A stretch of 64,000 nt of DNA from UBA6059 sp040222235 (GCA_040222235.1 JAVKDO010000134.1:62001-126000), one strand, 5' to 3'. Positions 45,906 through 54,738 are shown, counted from the first letter of the stretch. The notes: a model not told the origin generated them from the letters alone. A program made the numbers and translations.

Positions 45906-46246
45906 TTTTCGATTATTCTGGTTGGGCTCATCTTAGTAAGGAAAAAATCCGCTACGTAAACGATCTCTTTTACTTCATTGATCAAATAGATAATCTTGAT
46001 TTCAAGATTTGGTGTCTCACGAAAAAGTATAAACCGGAAATCTTTTGGTGTATCTCATAATAGTTCTTCCAGTCTACCACGCCTTGGATAAACCTCAAGC
46101 ATCTTGACTTGTGACAATATCCTCTGGTCAATTTCTCAGCCACGTTTTGGCGAAAAGTAGTCATTCAGATAAGATAGGATTCTTTTTTGGTACCTGAGTA
46201 CTGCCGGCTTTGTGAGGATTACTCGGTATTTTTTTGTTTCATCCAT
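45902..46246 (-). pseudogene. RelE/ParE-family toxin gene with two in-frame TGA stops
   Basis: Starting at ATG 46246, inside the antitoxin gene, one frame reads MDETKKYRVILTKPAVLRY, continuing to a TAG at 45902-45904, 115 codons in all, the usual length for a ParE/RelE toxin. Later segments include EIDQRILSQVKMLEVYPRRG and IKIIYLINEVKEIVYVADFF, the typical strand pattern of the fold. Two TGA codons interrupt it, at 46138-46136 and 46057-46055, with no frameshift. The start overlaps the antitoxin by 28 bases, a normal arrangement. Product would be truncated at about 36 residues, so the toxin is probably inactive. Other genes here use TGA as stop, so recoding is unlikely. Confidence 0.8.
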
Positions 46247-46434
46247 TGGCTATTACTATGGTGAAACTCCTCTAGAGAAATGGTCTCTCCTTTTTCAATG
46301 GCTGCTATTGATTCTTCAGCGTTGGCTTCCATTTGAGCCTTAATAATCAATTCCTCAAATCTTTTAAGGACGTCTTCATCGTTTTCATTGATGAGCCTTT
46401 CAACTAAACTGAGTTTAAGTGTTTCTTGTGCCAT
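46219..46434 (-). CDS. Antitoxin of a RelE/ParE-type module
   Basis: 71 residues, acidic, helical (EDVLKRFEELIIKAQMEANAEES, split over two helices) with a C-terminal ISLEEFHHSNSQWMKQK tail that should wrap the toxin. No DNA-binding domain of known type, similar to short antitoxins common in Bacteroidota. Start ATG 46434. The frame is intact while the toxin is broken. Lies inside a 25-base direct repeat pair. Confidence 0.78.
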   Translation of the reverse strand: MAQETLKLSLVERLINENDEDVLKRFEELIIKAQMEANAEESIAAIEKGETISLEEFHHSNSQWMKQKNTE

Positions 46435-46529
46435 TTTGTAAATCTCTATTCTAAGTTCATCAAGATTGTCATCAAAGGCAAGTTCGATTGCTAGAGCATG
46501 ATCTTAGCAGGCCACATATCTGAGATAAT

Positions 46530-46554
46530 AAAAAAGGGAGCTGCTGAAAGCAAC
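46530..46554. repeat. 25-base direct repeat, right copy
   Basis: Identical to 45878-45902. It also forms most of the intrinsic terminator of the DUF2807 gene. About 95 bases upstream of the antitoxin start. The interval between the copies (45903-46529, 627 bases) holds only the toxin-antitoxin pair and its leader. Confidence 0.92.
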
Positions 46555-46558
46555 CCCC
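46530..46558 (-). terminator. Intrinsic terminator of the DUF2807 gene
   Basis: Minus strand GGGGGTTGC-TTTCA-GCAGCTCCC followed by six T: nine pairs with two G-U. 28 bases after the stop at 46586. Confidence 0.82.
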
Positions 46559-46585
46559 CTGAACACTGAACTTGAAATAATCTTT

Positions 46586-47281
46586 TCAGTCCATCCGCTT
46601 AATTGAACCGATTCCTTCGTTGTTGATCTCCTGCACTTTAGGGTCTCCTTTGTATCTAATTTTCCCTACACCGCTTACTGTGGCATTCAAGCGTTCTTCG
46701 GCATGCACGTAAAGCGATCCTACGCCACTCACTTCGGCGATTACGTTTTGTCCTATCAGGTCTTCCGCGTTGATTGATCCCGCACCGGATACTTCCAGGT
46801 CTTGTCGGTCAGCCCTGCCGGAAAGGTTGAAAGATCCCGCACCAGACATCCTTGCAACCGGTTCGTTGACATCCAGCTCCAGGTTAGCGCTCTCGGCACC
46901 ATCACAGTCCAGAACTAAACGATCCGCTTTGATTGTGTTTTCAGTACTAATCTTACCAGCCCCACTTACGGATATCTCTTCTAATGATTTATAGGTAATC
47001 CAGAGATCGATTTTCGGAGCTGACTTGAATGCGCGCTTTTCTTTGTAGTCAATCCTCAGTCGATTGCCGTTGACTTCTGTAATGATATCCGAAAGCTCAT
47101 AATTGTCATTTTTGAGTCTTACCTCAACTTGAGATTTATCCCCTGCAGTTAGATAAATGCTTCCAGCTCCTTCTACTTGCAAAGCGGTGAAGTCACCCAG
47201 CGCTCTGACTTCCGAACCTTGAGAGAATGCGGATGTCGAAATCACGGCAAGAGCAATGATTAGTGTAGTTAGTGTCTTCAT
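46586..47281 (-). CDS. Exported DUF2807 (GIN-domain) protein
   Basis: 231 residues. Signal peptide (LTTLIIALAVISTSAFSQ). Parallel beta-helix of the head-GIN/DUF2807 type with repeated V-S-G-A/V-G motifs: VEGAGSIYL, VSGAGKIST, MSGAGSFNL, VSGAGSINA, VSGVGSLYV, VSGVGKIRY. Common in Bacteroidota at the cell surface or periplasm; role unknown. Its terminator sequence coincides with the right repeat of the toxin-antitoxin cassette. Confidence 0.92.
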   Translation of the reverse strand: MKTLTTLIIALAVISTSAFSQGSEVRALGDFTALQVEGAGSIYLTAGDKSQVEVRLKNDNYELSDIITEVNGNRLRIDYKEKRAFKSAPKIDLWITYKSLEEISVSGAGKISTENTIKADRLVLDCDGAESANLELDVNEPVARMSGAGSFNLSGRADRQDLEVSGAGSINAEDLIGQNVIAEVSGVGSLYVHAEERLNATVSGVGKIRYKGDPKVQEINNEGIGSIKRMD

Positions 47282-47339
47282 AGTAATTGAGTTTAGGTAT
47301 AAGATGCAGATTTTGGGGAAAGGTTGCGGTTATCAAAAA

Positions 47340-48203
47340 TTATTTATGAATGATGAAGCGTGCACTAGGAATATCTATAGTGATCGCACCTTCTTTGAAT
47401 ATCCCACTCCCTACTAGTGCTTCCATGATCAAGCCTTCTCTAAAGACTATTGATGAGGTGATAGAAGCAGAGGTTCCGCATACACGGAGCTTATTTTCTT
47501 TAGCTATATAGTCCTTGATTTCCGTACCCGAAATAGGCGTAGTATAAGTGCTAGCCTCGGTATTAGATTCTGTCATTCCCAGTTGCTGCATGAAGAACGG
47601 ATTGACTACATATAGGTCATGACCGCTACCCGTATCAAACTGAGCATTGACGTGCACCTTGTCATTAATGCAGATAGGAATAGAGATGTCTAGCGATACG
47701 TCCATGTTCCTATGAAACCCCAGCTGTCCCACCTCACCCTTTTCCGCTAGGACCATGAGGCTGTTTGGGTCTTGGAAAATCAATTTTCCGTTAGGATAGT
47801 CTATCGTAAAGGGCTTGTCCTCAAAGAACTTCATAGAGACCAGACCATCAATGCCCATGCCGTCGAGAGGAGGATAGACTCCCATTTTGAGATTCTCAAC
47901 CCGCTCATTACCAATGGCGAAAGACGGCACCTGATAGATCTCACCAGAGATCTTGTCCCCGTCATGTCTGAAGCCGGTGTGATAGCCAGCGGACTTTACC
48001 TTGTCTTTGATACGTTCGTACATCTTACCAGAAAGAATCATAATACCGGCTCCTGTATCGAGAATGAAGTTGGCCGGGATAGAGTCGTTGATCGTGACAC
48101 CAACTACGATGTGGCCCTCTTCCATGATGTGAATTGGATATTCCTGCGCGTAAGCGATTATTGCTGAGAGCAACAACAGGATGATTGCAATGCATTTTTT
48201 CAT
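47340..48203 (-). CDS. Exported retropepsin-like aspartyl protease, two DTG motifs
   Basis: 287 residues. Signal peptide ending IIAYAQ at residue 20. Two catalytic motifs, FILDTGAGIM (Asp49) and QFDTGSGHDL in the second half, give a complete pepsin-like two-lobed active site in one chain. Member of the Bacteroidota aspartyl_protease/gag-asp families. Single-gene unit with 58 bases to the DUF2807 gene start. Confidence 0.9.
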   Translation of the reverse strand: MKKCIAIILLLLSAIIAYAQEYPIHIMEEGHIVVGVTINDSIPANFILDTGAGIMILSGKMYERIKDKVKSAGYHTGFRHDGDKISGEIYQVPSFAIGNERVENLKMGVYPPLDGMGIDGLVSMKFFEDKPFTIDYPNGKLIFQDPNSLMVLAEKGEVGQLGFHRNMDVSLDISIPICINDKVHVNAQFDTGSGHDLYVVNPFFMQQLGMTESNTEASTYTTPISGTEIKDYIAKENKLRVCGTSASITSSIVFREGLIMEALVGSGIFKEGAITIDIPSARFIIHK

Positions 48204-48286
48204 TTTGAGTCAGTTTAGATGATTAGGCAGCCTTATGACTACTTCAGCATCTAGATGCAGCAAATGAAAAATGGTTGCGTGTGTGC

Positions 48287-48685
48287 TTATCCTTTCAACT
48301 TCTCCAGCATCCCGGCCATTGCCTGTTGGATGGCCATTACGGCCTTGGCAGGTCTGACAAGCACTTCGAAGTTGATCATTTTGCCTTGATCGTTGAGTGT
48401 GATAATATCACATCCTATTGCTTTGATTTCCCCGATCTGCCCTTCAAACCTGAGCGCCCATTGTCCCTTCTCTCGGATCATTTGGGTGTAGCGAAACTGT
48501 TTCAACACCTGAGTGGCTGCTGATAAATAGAGGAACGTGATGTTCTTGCCAACTTGTGGGGTAAAGACTACTGGGCTATGGAATACCACGTCATCCGCGA
48601 GCAGCTGGCTAAGTAGTGATCCATCATGATTTTTGGTGTAGGCTATCCAGTCTTGAAATGCCTTTTCGTAGGTCGCACTTTCCAT
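48287..48685 (-). CDS. NTF2-like (SnoaL-type) protein
   Basis: 132 residues from ATG 48685 (MESATYEKAFQDWIAY), one base after the penicillin acylase stop (TAATATG); an in-frame ATG at 48715 is possible but overlaps the upstream gene. Cone-shaped NTF2 fold inferred from DDVVFHSPVVF, LKQFRYTQMI and IGCDIITLNDQGKM. Could be a small hydrolase or ligand-binding protein. Translationally linked to the acylase. Confidence 0.82.
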   Translation of the reverse strand: MESATYEKAFQDWIAYTKNHDGSLLSQLLADDVVFHSPVVFTPQVGKNITFLYLSAATQVLKQFRYTQMIREKGQWALRFEGQIGEIKAIGCDIITLNDQGKMINFEVLVRPAKAVMAIQQAMAGMLEKLKG

Positions 48686-48686
48686 A

Positions 48687-50756
48687 TTACTTGGGTCGGT
48701 AAATTGATTCCGCATGTTGATAAATCAGCTCTTTATCTAGCGTCATTGGCTTGAGCTGTTGATCAACAAACATACGCATTTGATCTGTGTAGTGAGGAGA
48801 GTCTGGTTTGGCCGAGGCACCATAGGCATTGATGGTTTCGATCTGTACGCCATCCTTACCGTATTGCGCTAGCATGATGTACGACTCACCCTGAAAGGCA
48901 CGCACCCGACCATCATCTGTTGGCTTGGATGTCATGGTCGCTATGACATCTCGGATACCCGAAATTGGAAGGTTAACATCACCGCGTGTATGCCGCTGAT
49001 ACTCACCCAATGTGACCTTGAGCTTTCCAAAATTACTGATCAAGTGTTTCTGTGCACTGGCCAATGACTCAATGCACAACTCTTTACTGATCGTTTGATA
49101 AAGCGACTCATGTTGAGATTCCAGCTTTACTTTGAGATAGTCATAGAAGAGTGTGAAATGAGCAGCTCCAATATTATCAATTTCCGCACTTCGATCCCAT
49201 GACTGTAAGATGCTGAGTATTCCGGTGATCTCAGGATGTTCACTTGGATTCATCTCCCAAATCACAGAAAAGTCCATCGGGTAGACCATCGTATCTAGGG
49301 GTAACTGCTGATCATATTTTATCCTCTTAAAGTTCTCGTAAGACAACTTATCATAGGAGTCGATTAGACTTCTGAAGCGCGTACTTCGATTATTTTCAAA
49401 GACCAAATAGCCCATGGTCGCATCGTGATCTGCTGGGTCTGGATTTTCCGATAGGGAAGTATTGCTGAACGCACTATTGTTGGTATTGAAGACGTACCCG
49501 GAACTGGGATTGAGTGTCTGGGGAAGATCAGCGAGTGGATGGTAGCCGCTAGAGAGAGTTGCTAATGTGTTTCCCGGTAGGGTAGTCGACCAGTCATAGG
49601 CAGGGTGACGCAGGGGGACCTTGGCATTGCTGACAAAGTAGATGTTATCCTCTCGATCAGCATAGACGATGTTGAAACCTGGAATGGCCACCATGTCCAG
49701 TGCGGATTTGAACTCTTCCCAATTGCGCGCTTTGTTCATCCTGTACCACTGCTCTGGCCCTCTGAGGTCTTCGAGCGCACCGAGATGGAAGGCATAGGCA
49801 CCCTTATCATTTTTCACAACCGGGCCGTACTTGCTCCAGTAGGCCTTACGCTTCACTCCCAGTTTTATGCCGAGGAAGAGTTTCACCTTCAGTGGAACCT
49901 CTCTGACTTCTAGATCCAACCATTCTCCATCCAAGCGGTATTGATTTTCATTGGAAGGATTGATCTCGAGCTCGAATACATCTATTTTGTCGGGATAGTT
50001 GACCGTATGCGCCCAGCCGAGATACTCGTTGGTGCCATGAAAGATGGTAGCGCCACCTGGGAACAAACCACCAAGTGCATTCCAGCCTTCTTTGCTCACC
50101 AGATGTGCCTCATACCAGGAGACTGGTCCCTCCAGCGGCTGATGCGAATTGATATTTAAGAATGTCTTGCCATTGGTTGTGCGCTTTCTGCTGATGGCGA
50201 AGGCATTGGAGCCCTTGCCTTCCATATCGGGAGCACCGGGCACCCTACCGGCAAAAAGATCCTGTATGACACCATCGGCACCACTGATCACAGAAAGAGA
50301 TAGCACATAGGCCGTCAATACTTCTTCTACCGATATCGGAAATGATCCTTTGACTAAGACCTCTTTGGGATGATGAAGCGCATAGGCGTTCATGCCGGCG
50401 GTGTAGCCTTTTATTACCGATAGGTACGCTGGCGATAGCGAACCCATCTCACGCTCTACTAGGTCTCTGCATCGCATAAGACCAACCACATAATCAATAG
50501 GTGCGCCGGCTTTGCCAAGATGTCTACCAAGCATCTGCTTGCCAGACAATAGCGTCAACTGGATCGTACTAAAGCCATCCTCTGCATGCGCCCAGGCCAG
50601 ACCGTATGCTACTGCGGCATCCGTTTTGCCAAAGATATGAGGTACCCCAAATGTGTCTCGTACGATCTCGACTTCAGCAGCTAGTGATTGGGCTTGTGCA
50701 CTATTCTGATAAGTAAAGAGGAAGACTAGAAGTAAGTAAAGGGCTGACTTCATCAA
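48687..50756 (-). CDS. Penicillin/acyl-homoserine-lactone acylase family Ntn-hydrolase, exported
   Basis: 689-residue precursor. Signal peptide (ALYLLLVFLFTYQNSAQAQ). Alpha segment with VEIVRDTFGVPHIFGKTD and AYGLAWAHAEDG; autoprocessing site GKGSNAFAISRKR, with Ser183 becoming the N-terminal nucleophile of the beta chain; HTVNYPDKIDVFELEIN (with oxyanion-hole region) and a C-terminal segment. Periplasmic. May degrade N-acyl-homoserine lactones or other acylated amines; sequence does not decide. Followed by an NTF2-like gene one base later. Confidence 0.92.
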   Translation of the reverse strand: MMKSALYLLLVFLFTYQNSAQAQSLAAEVEIVRDTFGVPHIFGKTDAAVAYGLAWAHAEDGFSTIQLTLLSGKQMLGRHLGKAGAPIDYVVGLMRCRDLVEREMGSLSPAYLSVIKGYTAGMNAYALHHPKEVLVKGSFPISVEEVLTAYVLSLSVISGADGVIQDLFAGRVPGAPDMEGKGSNAFAISRKRTTNGKTFLNINSHQPLEGPVSWYEAHLVSKEGWNALGGLFPGGATIFHGTNEYLGWAHTVNYPDKIDVFELEINPSNENQYRLDGEWLDLEVREVPLKVKLFLGIKLGVKRKAYWSKYGPVVKNDKGAYAFHLGALEDLRGPEQWYRMNKARNWEEFKSALDMVAIPGFNIVYADREDNIYFVSNAKVPLRHPAYDWSTTLPGNTLATLSSGYHPLADLPQTLNPSSGYVFNTNNSAFSNTSLSENPDPADHDATMGYLVFENNRSTRFRSLIDSYDKLSYENFKRIKYDQQLPLDTMVYPMDFSVIWEMNPSEHPEITGILSILQSWDRSAEIDNIGAAHFTLFYDYLKVKLESQHESLYQTISKELCIESLASAQKHLISNFGKLKVTLGEYQRHTRGDVNLPISGIRDVIATMTSKPTDDGRVRAFQGESYIMLAQYGKDGVQIETINAYGASAKPDSPHYTDQMRMFVDQQLKPMTLDKELIYQHAESIYRPK

Positions 50757-50825
50757 TAGTTCTTAGGTTTAGGTGATCTGGAGAGACAATATATATTATT
50801 GTTATCTTCACGGCATAAGCTTAAC

Positions 50826-50833
50826 TATTTTTG
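50826..50833 (+). promoter_or_regulatory. Candidate -7 promoter element for the bestrophin gene
   Basis: TATTTTTG matches TAnnTTTG and ends 23 bases before the ATG at 50857. No well-spaced -33 TTTG (nearest TTG is 24 bases upstream of it), so support is moderate. Confidence 0.35.
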
Positions 50834-50856
50834 ATACCAATAGTTGATTCCCGCGC

Positions 50857-51753
50857 ATGATTCAATATAACCCTAAGACCTGGCTTTCGCTCATTTTTGA
50901 TGTCTACAGTAGGTACGTGATCAGGCTGCTATTCCCGCTGATCTTATTCATTGCCATCTACACATCTTTCCTTTGCTACTTTATTATTGATTATTTCAAG
51001 TTTGAGTTTGCCGGTACTTTGGCGGTACACTCCATCATGGGTGTGGTACTCGGCCTGTTCCTCGTTATCAGAACCAATACCGCCTATGATCGCTGGTGGG
51101 AAGGGCGAAAGCTCTGGGGGCAGCTAGTGAATGACACGCGCAATATGGCGCTTCGGCTCAACGCCTATCTGCCTGCTGAAGATTTAGAAACCAGAGCGTT
51201 CTTTGGTAGAATGATCCCGAATATCACATTTGCCATGAAAGCGCATCTTCGTGATAGCATCCTGGTCGGTGAGATGGAGTTTGTTGATGATGGCTTGCGC
51301 AATGAAGTAGTGGCTAGTGCACATCGACCCAACATCATCAACCGTTCGATGTATAACCGCACCCAGGAGCTCTACCGTAAGGGTTTGCTCTCCGGCGAGC
51401 AGCTCTTCCTGTTAGATAAGGAGCTCAAAGGTTTTACTGACATTATTGGTGCATGTGAGCGCATTAAGAACACACCGATCCCTTATTCATATAGTATGTT
51501 CATCAAGAAGTTCATATTCGTTTATAATATGACTCTTCCCTTCGGGTTTATGTGGGCGATAGGCTATGCAACTATTCCTATCGTAATATTGGTTTTCTAT
51601 TTTCTGGTAAGTATCGAGCTGATTGCAGAAGAGATAGAGGATCCGTTTGGTAAGGATGTGAATGACTTACCTCTAGATTCGCTTTGCGTCAAAATCAAGA
51701 ATAACGTCGAGGAGATTTTTACACTTCCGACATCTTCAGATACCAAGGTTTAG
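50857..51753 (+). CDS. Bestrophin-like anion channel (RFP-TM family)
   Basis: 298 residues with four membrane helices: two near residues 25-45 and 55-75, two near 225-260. Diagnostic text: NTAYDRWWEGRKLWGQLVN at about 68-86 and the PIPYSYSMF pore-region motif. Bacterial homologues form pentameric ion channels in the inner membrane. 3' end overlaps the convergent TauE/SafE gene by 18 bases. Confidence 0.93.
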   Translation: MIQYNPKTWLSLIFDVYSRYVIRLLFPLILFIAIYTSFLCYFIIDYFKFEFAGTLAVHSIMGVVLGLFLVIRTNTAYDRWWEGRKLWGQLVNDTRNMALRLNAYLPAEDLETRAFFGRMIPNITFAMKAHLRDSILVGEMEFVDDGLRNEVVASAHRPNIINRSMYNRTQELYRKGLLSGEQLFLLDKELKGFTDIIGACERIKNTPIPYSYSMFIKKFIFVYNMTLPFGFMWAIGYATIPIVILVFYFLVSIELIAEEIEDPFGKDVNDLPLDSLCVKIKNNVEEIFTLPTSSDTKV

Positions 51754-52551
51754 CACTTCAAAGAAGAGCAGGCGTAAGGCTACTATGAACAAGAAAAAAC
51801 TTAGTACGTAAGAAGCCAGCTGAAGGCCAACTTTACTCAATACGCCAAACGGCAAAAAGCCTCCTATGGCTGCTCCGACCCACATCGGGATCAGTAAGTT
51901 CCACTGAATGAGTGAGGTACTACCAAAGCCCGTTTGTGCCATGAAGGCCGTACTCATTGCCAGCAAAGTGATGGCTATCGAGGCAGTAGCTAGCGCAATA
52001 GCCCGCTCAATCTTCATATCACAAAACCTATTCAGAAAAGGGACAATCACTGTAGAGGACTCAGCAGATGTGAGTCCTTGAAATAGTCCTGATAGGCTGC
52101 TCATCAGCAGAAACTTACCCCCTCGCTCCTGACCGCTTCGGCGACAGTCCAGCAAAAAACTGGCTTCTCGGTGGGTGAGCAGTGTGTAGATACTGAAGCC
52201 TACACTTATACAAAATACTGCATAGAAAACCGGCGTGCTGAACCAGTCAAACTGGGTAATCAACCAAGCGAACAGTACCGCTACAAGCACAGAGGGTATG
52301 GTCAACCTCATAAGTTGGTTAAAGACAATCCCTGACTGCCTCGCATACCTTATGCCCAAAGCACTGAAGAGCACACCCATGAAGAGGGTATTATTGGTAA
52401 AAATCGCTCTTACCGAATCGAAACCGCCCAGTCCCAGCTCGTCAAGGTAGTAGGCGAAAACCAGCAGAGCAAGTATACCCACTCCCACACCGAGCAAAGA
52501 GGCCACTAGCCCAAGGATGATCCCGATGATCCCTAAGATGAAATAGTCCAT
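51736..52551 (-). CDS. TauE/SafE-family sulfite/anion exporter
   Basis: 271-residue inner-membrane protein with about eight helices. N-terminal GIIGIILGLVASLLGVGVG and internal LSGLFQGLTSAESSTVIVP are the paired repeats typical of TauE/SafE permeases. Likely exports an organosulfur or small anionic metabolite. Ends convergent with the bestrophin gene (18-base overlap) and precedes lipA on the same strand in order of reading by 28 bases after the lipA stop. Confidence 0.9.
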   Translation of the reverse strand: MDYFILGIIGIILGLVASLLGVGVGILALLVFAYYLDELGLGGFDSVRAIFTNNTLFMGVLFSALGIRYARQSGIVFNQLMRLTIPSVLVAVLFAWLITQFDWFSTPVFYAVFCISVGFSIYTLLTHREASFLLDCRRSGQERGGKFLLMSSLSGLFQGLTSAESSTVIVPFLNRFCDMKIERAIALATASIAITLLAMSTAFMAQTGFGSTSLIQWNLLIPMWVGAAIGGFLPFGVLSKVGLQLASYVLSFFLFIVALRLLFFEVLNLGI

Positions 52552-52579
52552 CAGTCGGATTTAAATGATTAGTAGTTGA

Positions 52580-53467
52580 TTAGATAGGCACATTGACATG
52601 CCGTTCGGCATGGTAAGACGACCTTACCAGTGGGCCAGACTCCACGTACTTCAGACCTCTTTTCAAACCTTCTTCGCGGTAGGCCTCAAATTGATCAGGA
52701 TGAATAAACTCAGCTACTTCAATATGCATTTTGGTAGGTTGCAGGTATTGGCCCAATGTCAGTATGTCTAGCCCATGAGCTACTAGATCATCCATCGCCT
52801 TGTGCACTTCGTCGACAGTCTCTCCAAGACCGAGCATGATGCCTGATTTCGTCCTCTTCCCGTATTCTTTAGTGAGCTTTGTTTGATCAAGTGAGCGCTG
52901 ATACTTCGCTTGAGGTCTTACCCTTCGATAGAGTCGCTCCACAGTTTCCATGTTGTGACTCACGACTTCCTGACCGGCACTGATCATCCGCTCGAGTGCG
53001 TCCCAATTTCCTTTTGTATCTGGAATCAAGGTTTCTATAGTTGTCTCCGGAGATAGCTCCTTGACTTTAGTAACTGTTTGATACCATACCTCTGCGCCGC
53101 GATCTTTCAGCTCATCGCGGTTGACAGAGGTAAGCACGGCATGCTTGACACCCATCGTCGCGATGGCCTCAGCTACGCGCTGCGGTTCTTCCGTATCGTA
53201 CTCTGGGGGACGGCCTGTTGCCACTGCGCAGAATGTGCAGCTGCGTGTACAGACATTTCCTAGTATCATGAAGGTGGCAGTACCTGCGCCCCAGCATTCG
53301 CCCATGTTAGGGCAGTTGCCACTTTCGCAGATCGTATGGAGCTTATTTTCGTCCACGATCTTGCGGACTTTAGCATACTCTTTTCCTACCGGAAGTTTGA
53401 CCCTCAGCCAGTTAGGCTTTTTAATCTTAGTGGTTAACGGGTCTGCTACTACGGGTAATTCAATCAT
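52580..53467 (-). CDS. lipA: Lipoyl synthase
   Basis: 295 residues. Radical-SAM enzyme inserting two sulfurs into octanoylated lipoyl domains. Auxiliary cluster cysteines Cys47, Cys52, Cys58 (CESGNCPNMGEC), radical-SAM Cys73, Cys77, Cys80 (CTRSCTFC), and the C-terminal RSSYHAE motif with the conserved Ser ligand. Supplies cofactor to dehydrogenase complexes such as the one whose E1 component lies at 56521-58500. Confidence 0.97.
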   Translation of the reverse strand: MIELPVVADPLTTKIKKPNWLRVKLPVGKEYAKVRKIVDENKLHTICESGNCPNMGECWGAGTATFMILGNVCTRSCTFCAVATGRPPEYDTEEPQRVAEAIATMGVKHAVLTSVNRDELKDRGAEVWYQTVTKVKELSPETTIETLIPDTKGNWDALERMISAGQEVVSHNMETVERLYRRVRPQAKYQRSLDQTKLTKEYGKRTKSGIMLGLGETVDEVHKAMDDLVAHGLDILTLGQYLQPTKMHIEVAEFIHPDQFEAYREEGLKRGLKYVESGPLVRSSYHAERHVNVPI

Positions 53468-53534
53468 ACGCTGCTGCTTTTCTCCTCACAAAATAAGATA
53501 CCAATGAAGTAAGAACCAAGAAAACGCAGGAGTG

Positions 53535-54266
53535 TTATCTACGGTTCCCGTAGAAGAGGGTAATGAATGCGTAAGGGAAAAATGACTGATTATCAGCAGT
53601 AGGGATGATGACCACTTCCTTGATATATTGCTCTCCCATGAAGCCTAGCTCAAAGCCTGTGACATTACTCTTAAACGTGCCGAACTCAAAGCTAAGGGAT
53701 GCTTTAACATTCAGCCCTGGTATGACTTGTGATTCGCCAACACCTTGAAAGAGTCGACCTGTTCCGACTATACCATTAAAGTTATGACGCTCGGGATCAA
53801 ACTGCTCGGTGACCGTGCCACCACTGCCAGCGGGGTTGTACTCTATGTAGTATGGAGCCAGTATCCCGAATGTCGGCCCACCCGCAATCTGGCCATTGAT
53901 CTGTACGCCTTGCTGAGACGCTTTTTTGTAAAAGACCATCTCACGTCCATACTGAAGACGCAGGGCGTAGAGATAGTTTTGCTTTGCCCAGATGAACGTA
54001 TTTCCACTGAACTGTGATAGATATTTGTACTCTTTAGGATGTTTGATGTTCACCAATTCACCGCCAAAAGTCTGGAACACACCATCTTTGATTTCTTGTC
54101 CAAACTTCATCACTATTCCTCCGATGAGCCCGCTGCTGGTATTCTTGGTGATACCCCAAATGAACTCCCTCGAATATTCATAGTTACCCCCCTCTTCCTG
54201 CGCCATTCCCGATAGGGGTATGATCAGTAAAAAGACTGCAATAAATGCTTTTGGGAATAGTTTCAT
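53535..54266 (-). CDS. Exported hypothetical protein, probable outer-membrane barrel
   Basis: 243 residues from ATG 54266 (MKLFPKAFIAVFLLIIPLSGMAQ), a clean signal peptide; an in-frame ATG at 54284 adds six residues. Mature part has repeated beta segments with aromatic ends (NYLYALRLQYGRE, VKASLSFEFGTF, FFPYAFITLFYGNRR). Such barrels of unknown function are common in Cytophagales. No family recognised. Confidence 0.7.
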   Translation of the reverse strand: MKLFPKAFIAVFLLIIPLSGMAQEEGGNYEYSREFIWGITKNTSSGLIGGIVMKFGQEIKDGVFQTFGGELVNIKHPKEYKYLSQFSGNTFIWAKQNYLYALRLQYGREMVFYKKASQQGVQINGQIAGGPTFGILAPYYIEYNPAGSGGTVTEQFDPERHNFNGIVGTGRLFQGVGESQVIPGLNVKASLSFEFGTFKSNVTGFELGFMGEQYIKEVVIIPTADNQSFFPYAFITLFYGNRR

Positions 54267-54333
54267 GGATAAGAAATGAGCCACTAAAATTATCTATTTT
54301 TAAGCAAACGAAAAATTCAGAAACATAGTTTGA

Positions 54334-54738
54334 ATGCCTACAATCAAAACTAACTATCAGGGACAACTTCGAACCCAATCTAAACATCTCCAGTCAGGAA
54401 ACACCTTAATCACTGATGCCCCTACTGATAATAATGGCAAGGGAGAAGCATTTTCACCTACAGATACAGTAGCCGCAGCGCTTTCTTCCTGTATGATGAC
54501 CATCATGGGCATCATTGCTGCACGAGAAAACATTGACATGACCGGACTAATTGCTGACGTGACGAAAATCATGGCTCCCGATCCTCGCAGGATTGCTGAG
54601 ATTCAGATCGATTTCTCATGGCCAGATGCACCGATCACTGAAGCTCAAGGTACCAAACTAAAGAGAGCGGCACTTACTTGCCCAGTGGCATTGAGTCTAC
54701 ATCCTGATTTGAAGCAGACGATCGAGTTTAACTTTTGA
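54334..54738 (+). CDS. OsmC-family peroxide-detoxifying protein
   Basis: 134 residues. The two catalytic cysteines are present: Cys53 in LSSCMMTIMG and Cys116 in ALTCPVALSLHPD. Reduces organic hydroperoxides using a dithiol, in the cytoplasm. Ends back-to-back with the stop of the convergent ytxJ gene (no gap). Consistent with a thiol-redox neighbourhood. Confidence 0.94.
   Translation: MPTIKTNYQGQLRTQSKHLQSGNTLITDAPTDNNGKGEAFSPTDTVAAALSSCMMTIMGIIAARENIDMTGLIADVTKIMAPDPRRIAEIQIDFSWPDAPITEAQGTKLKRAALTCPVALSLHPDLKQTIEFNF

Noticed and set aside
45982..46164. 60-codon minus-strand frame starting MTTFRQNVAEK
   Set aside because: It is an alternative frame of the broken toxin; the toxin frame on either side matches the family better.
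45902..46246. TGA recoding as Trp or selenocysteine in the toxin frame
   Set aside because: Other genes in the window stop at TGA and use TGG for Trp; no stem typical of selenocysteine insertion was noted; toxin decay is simpler.
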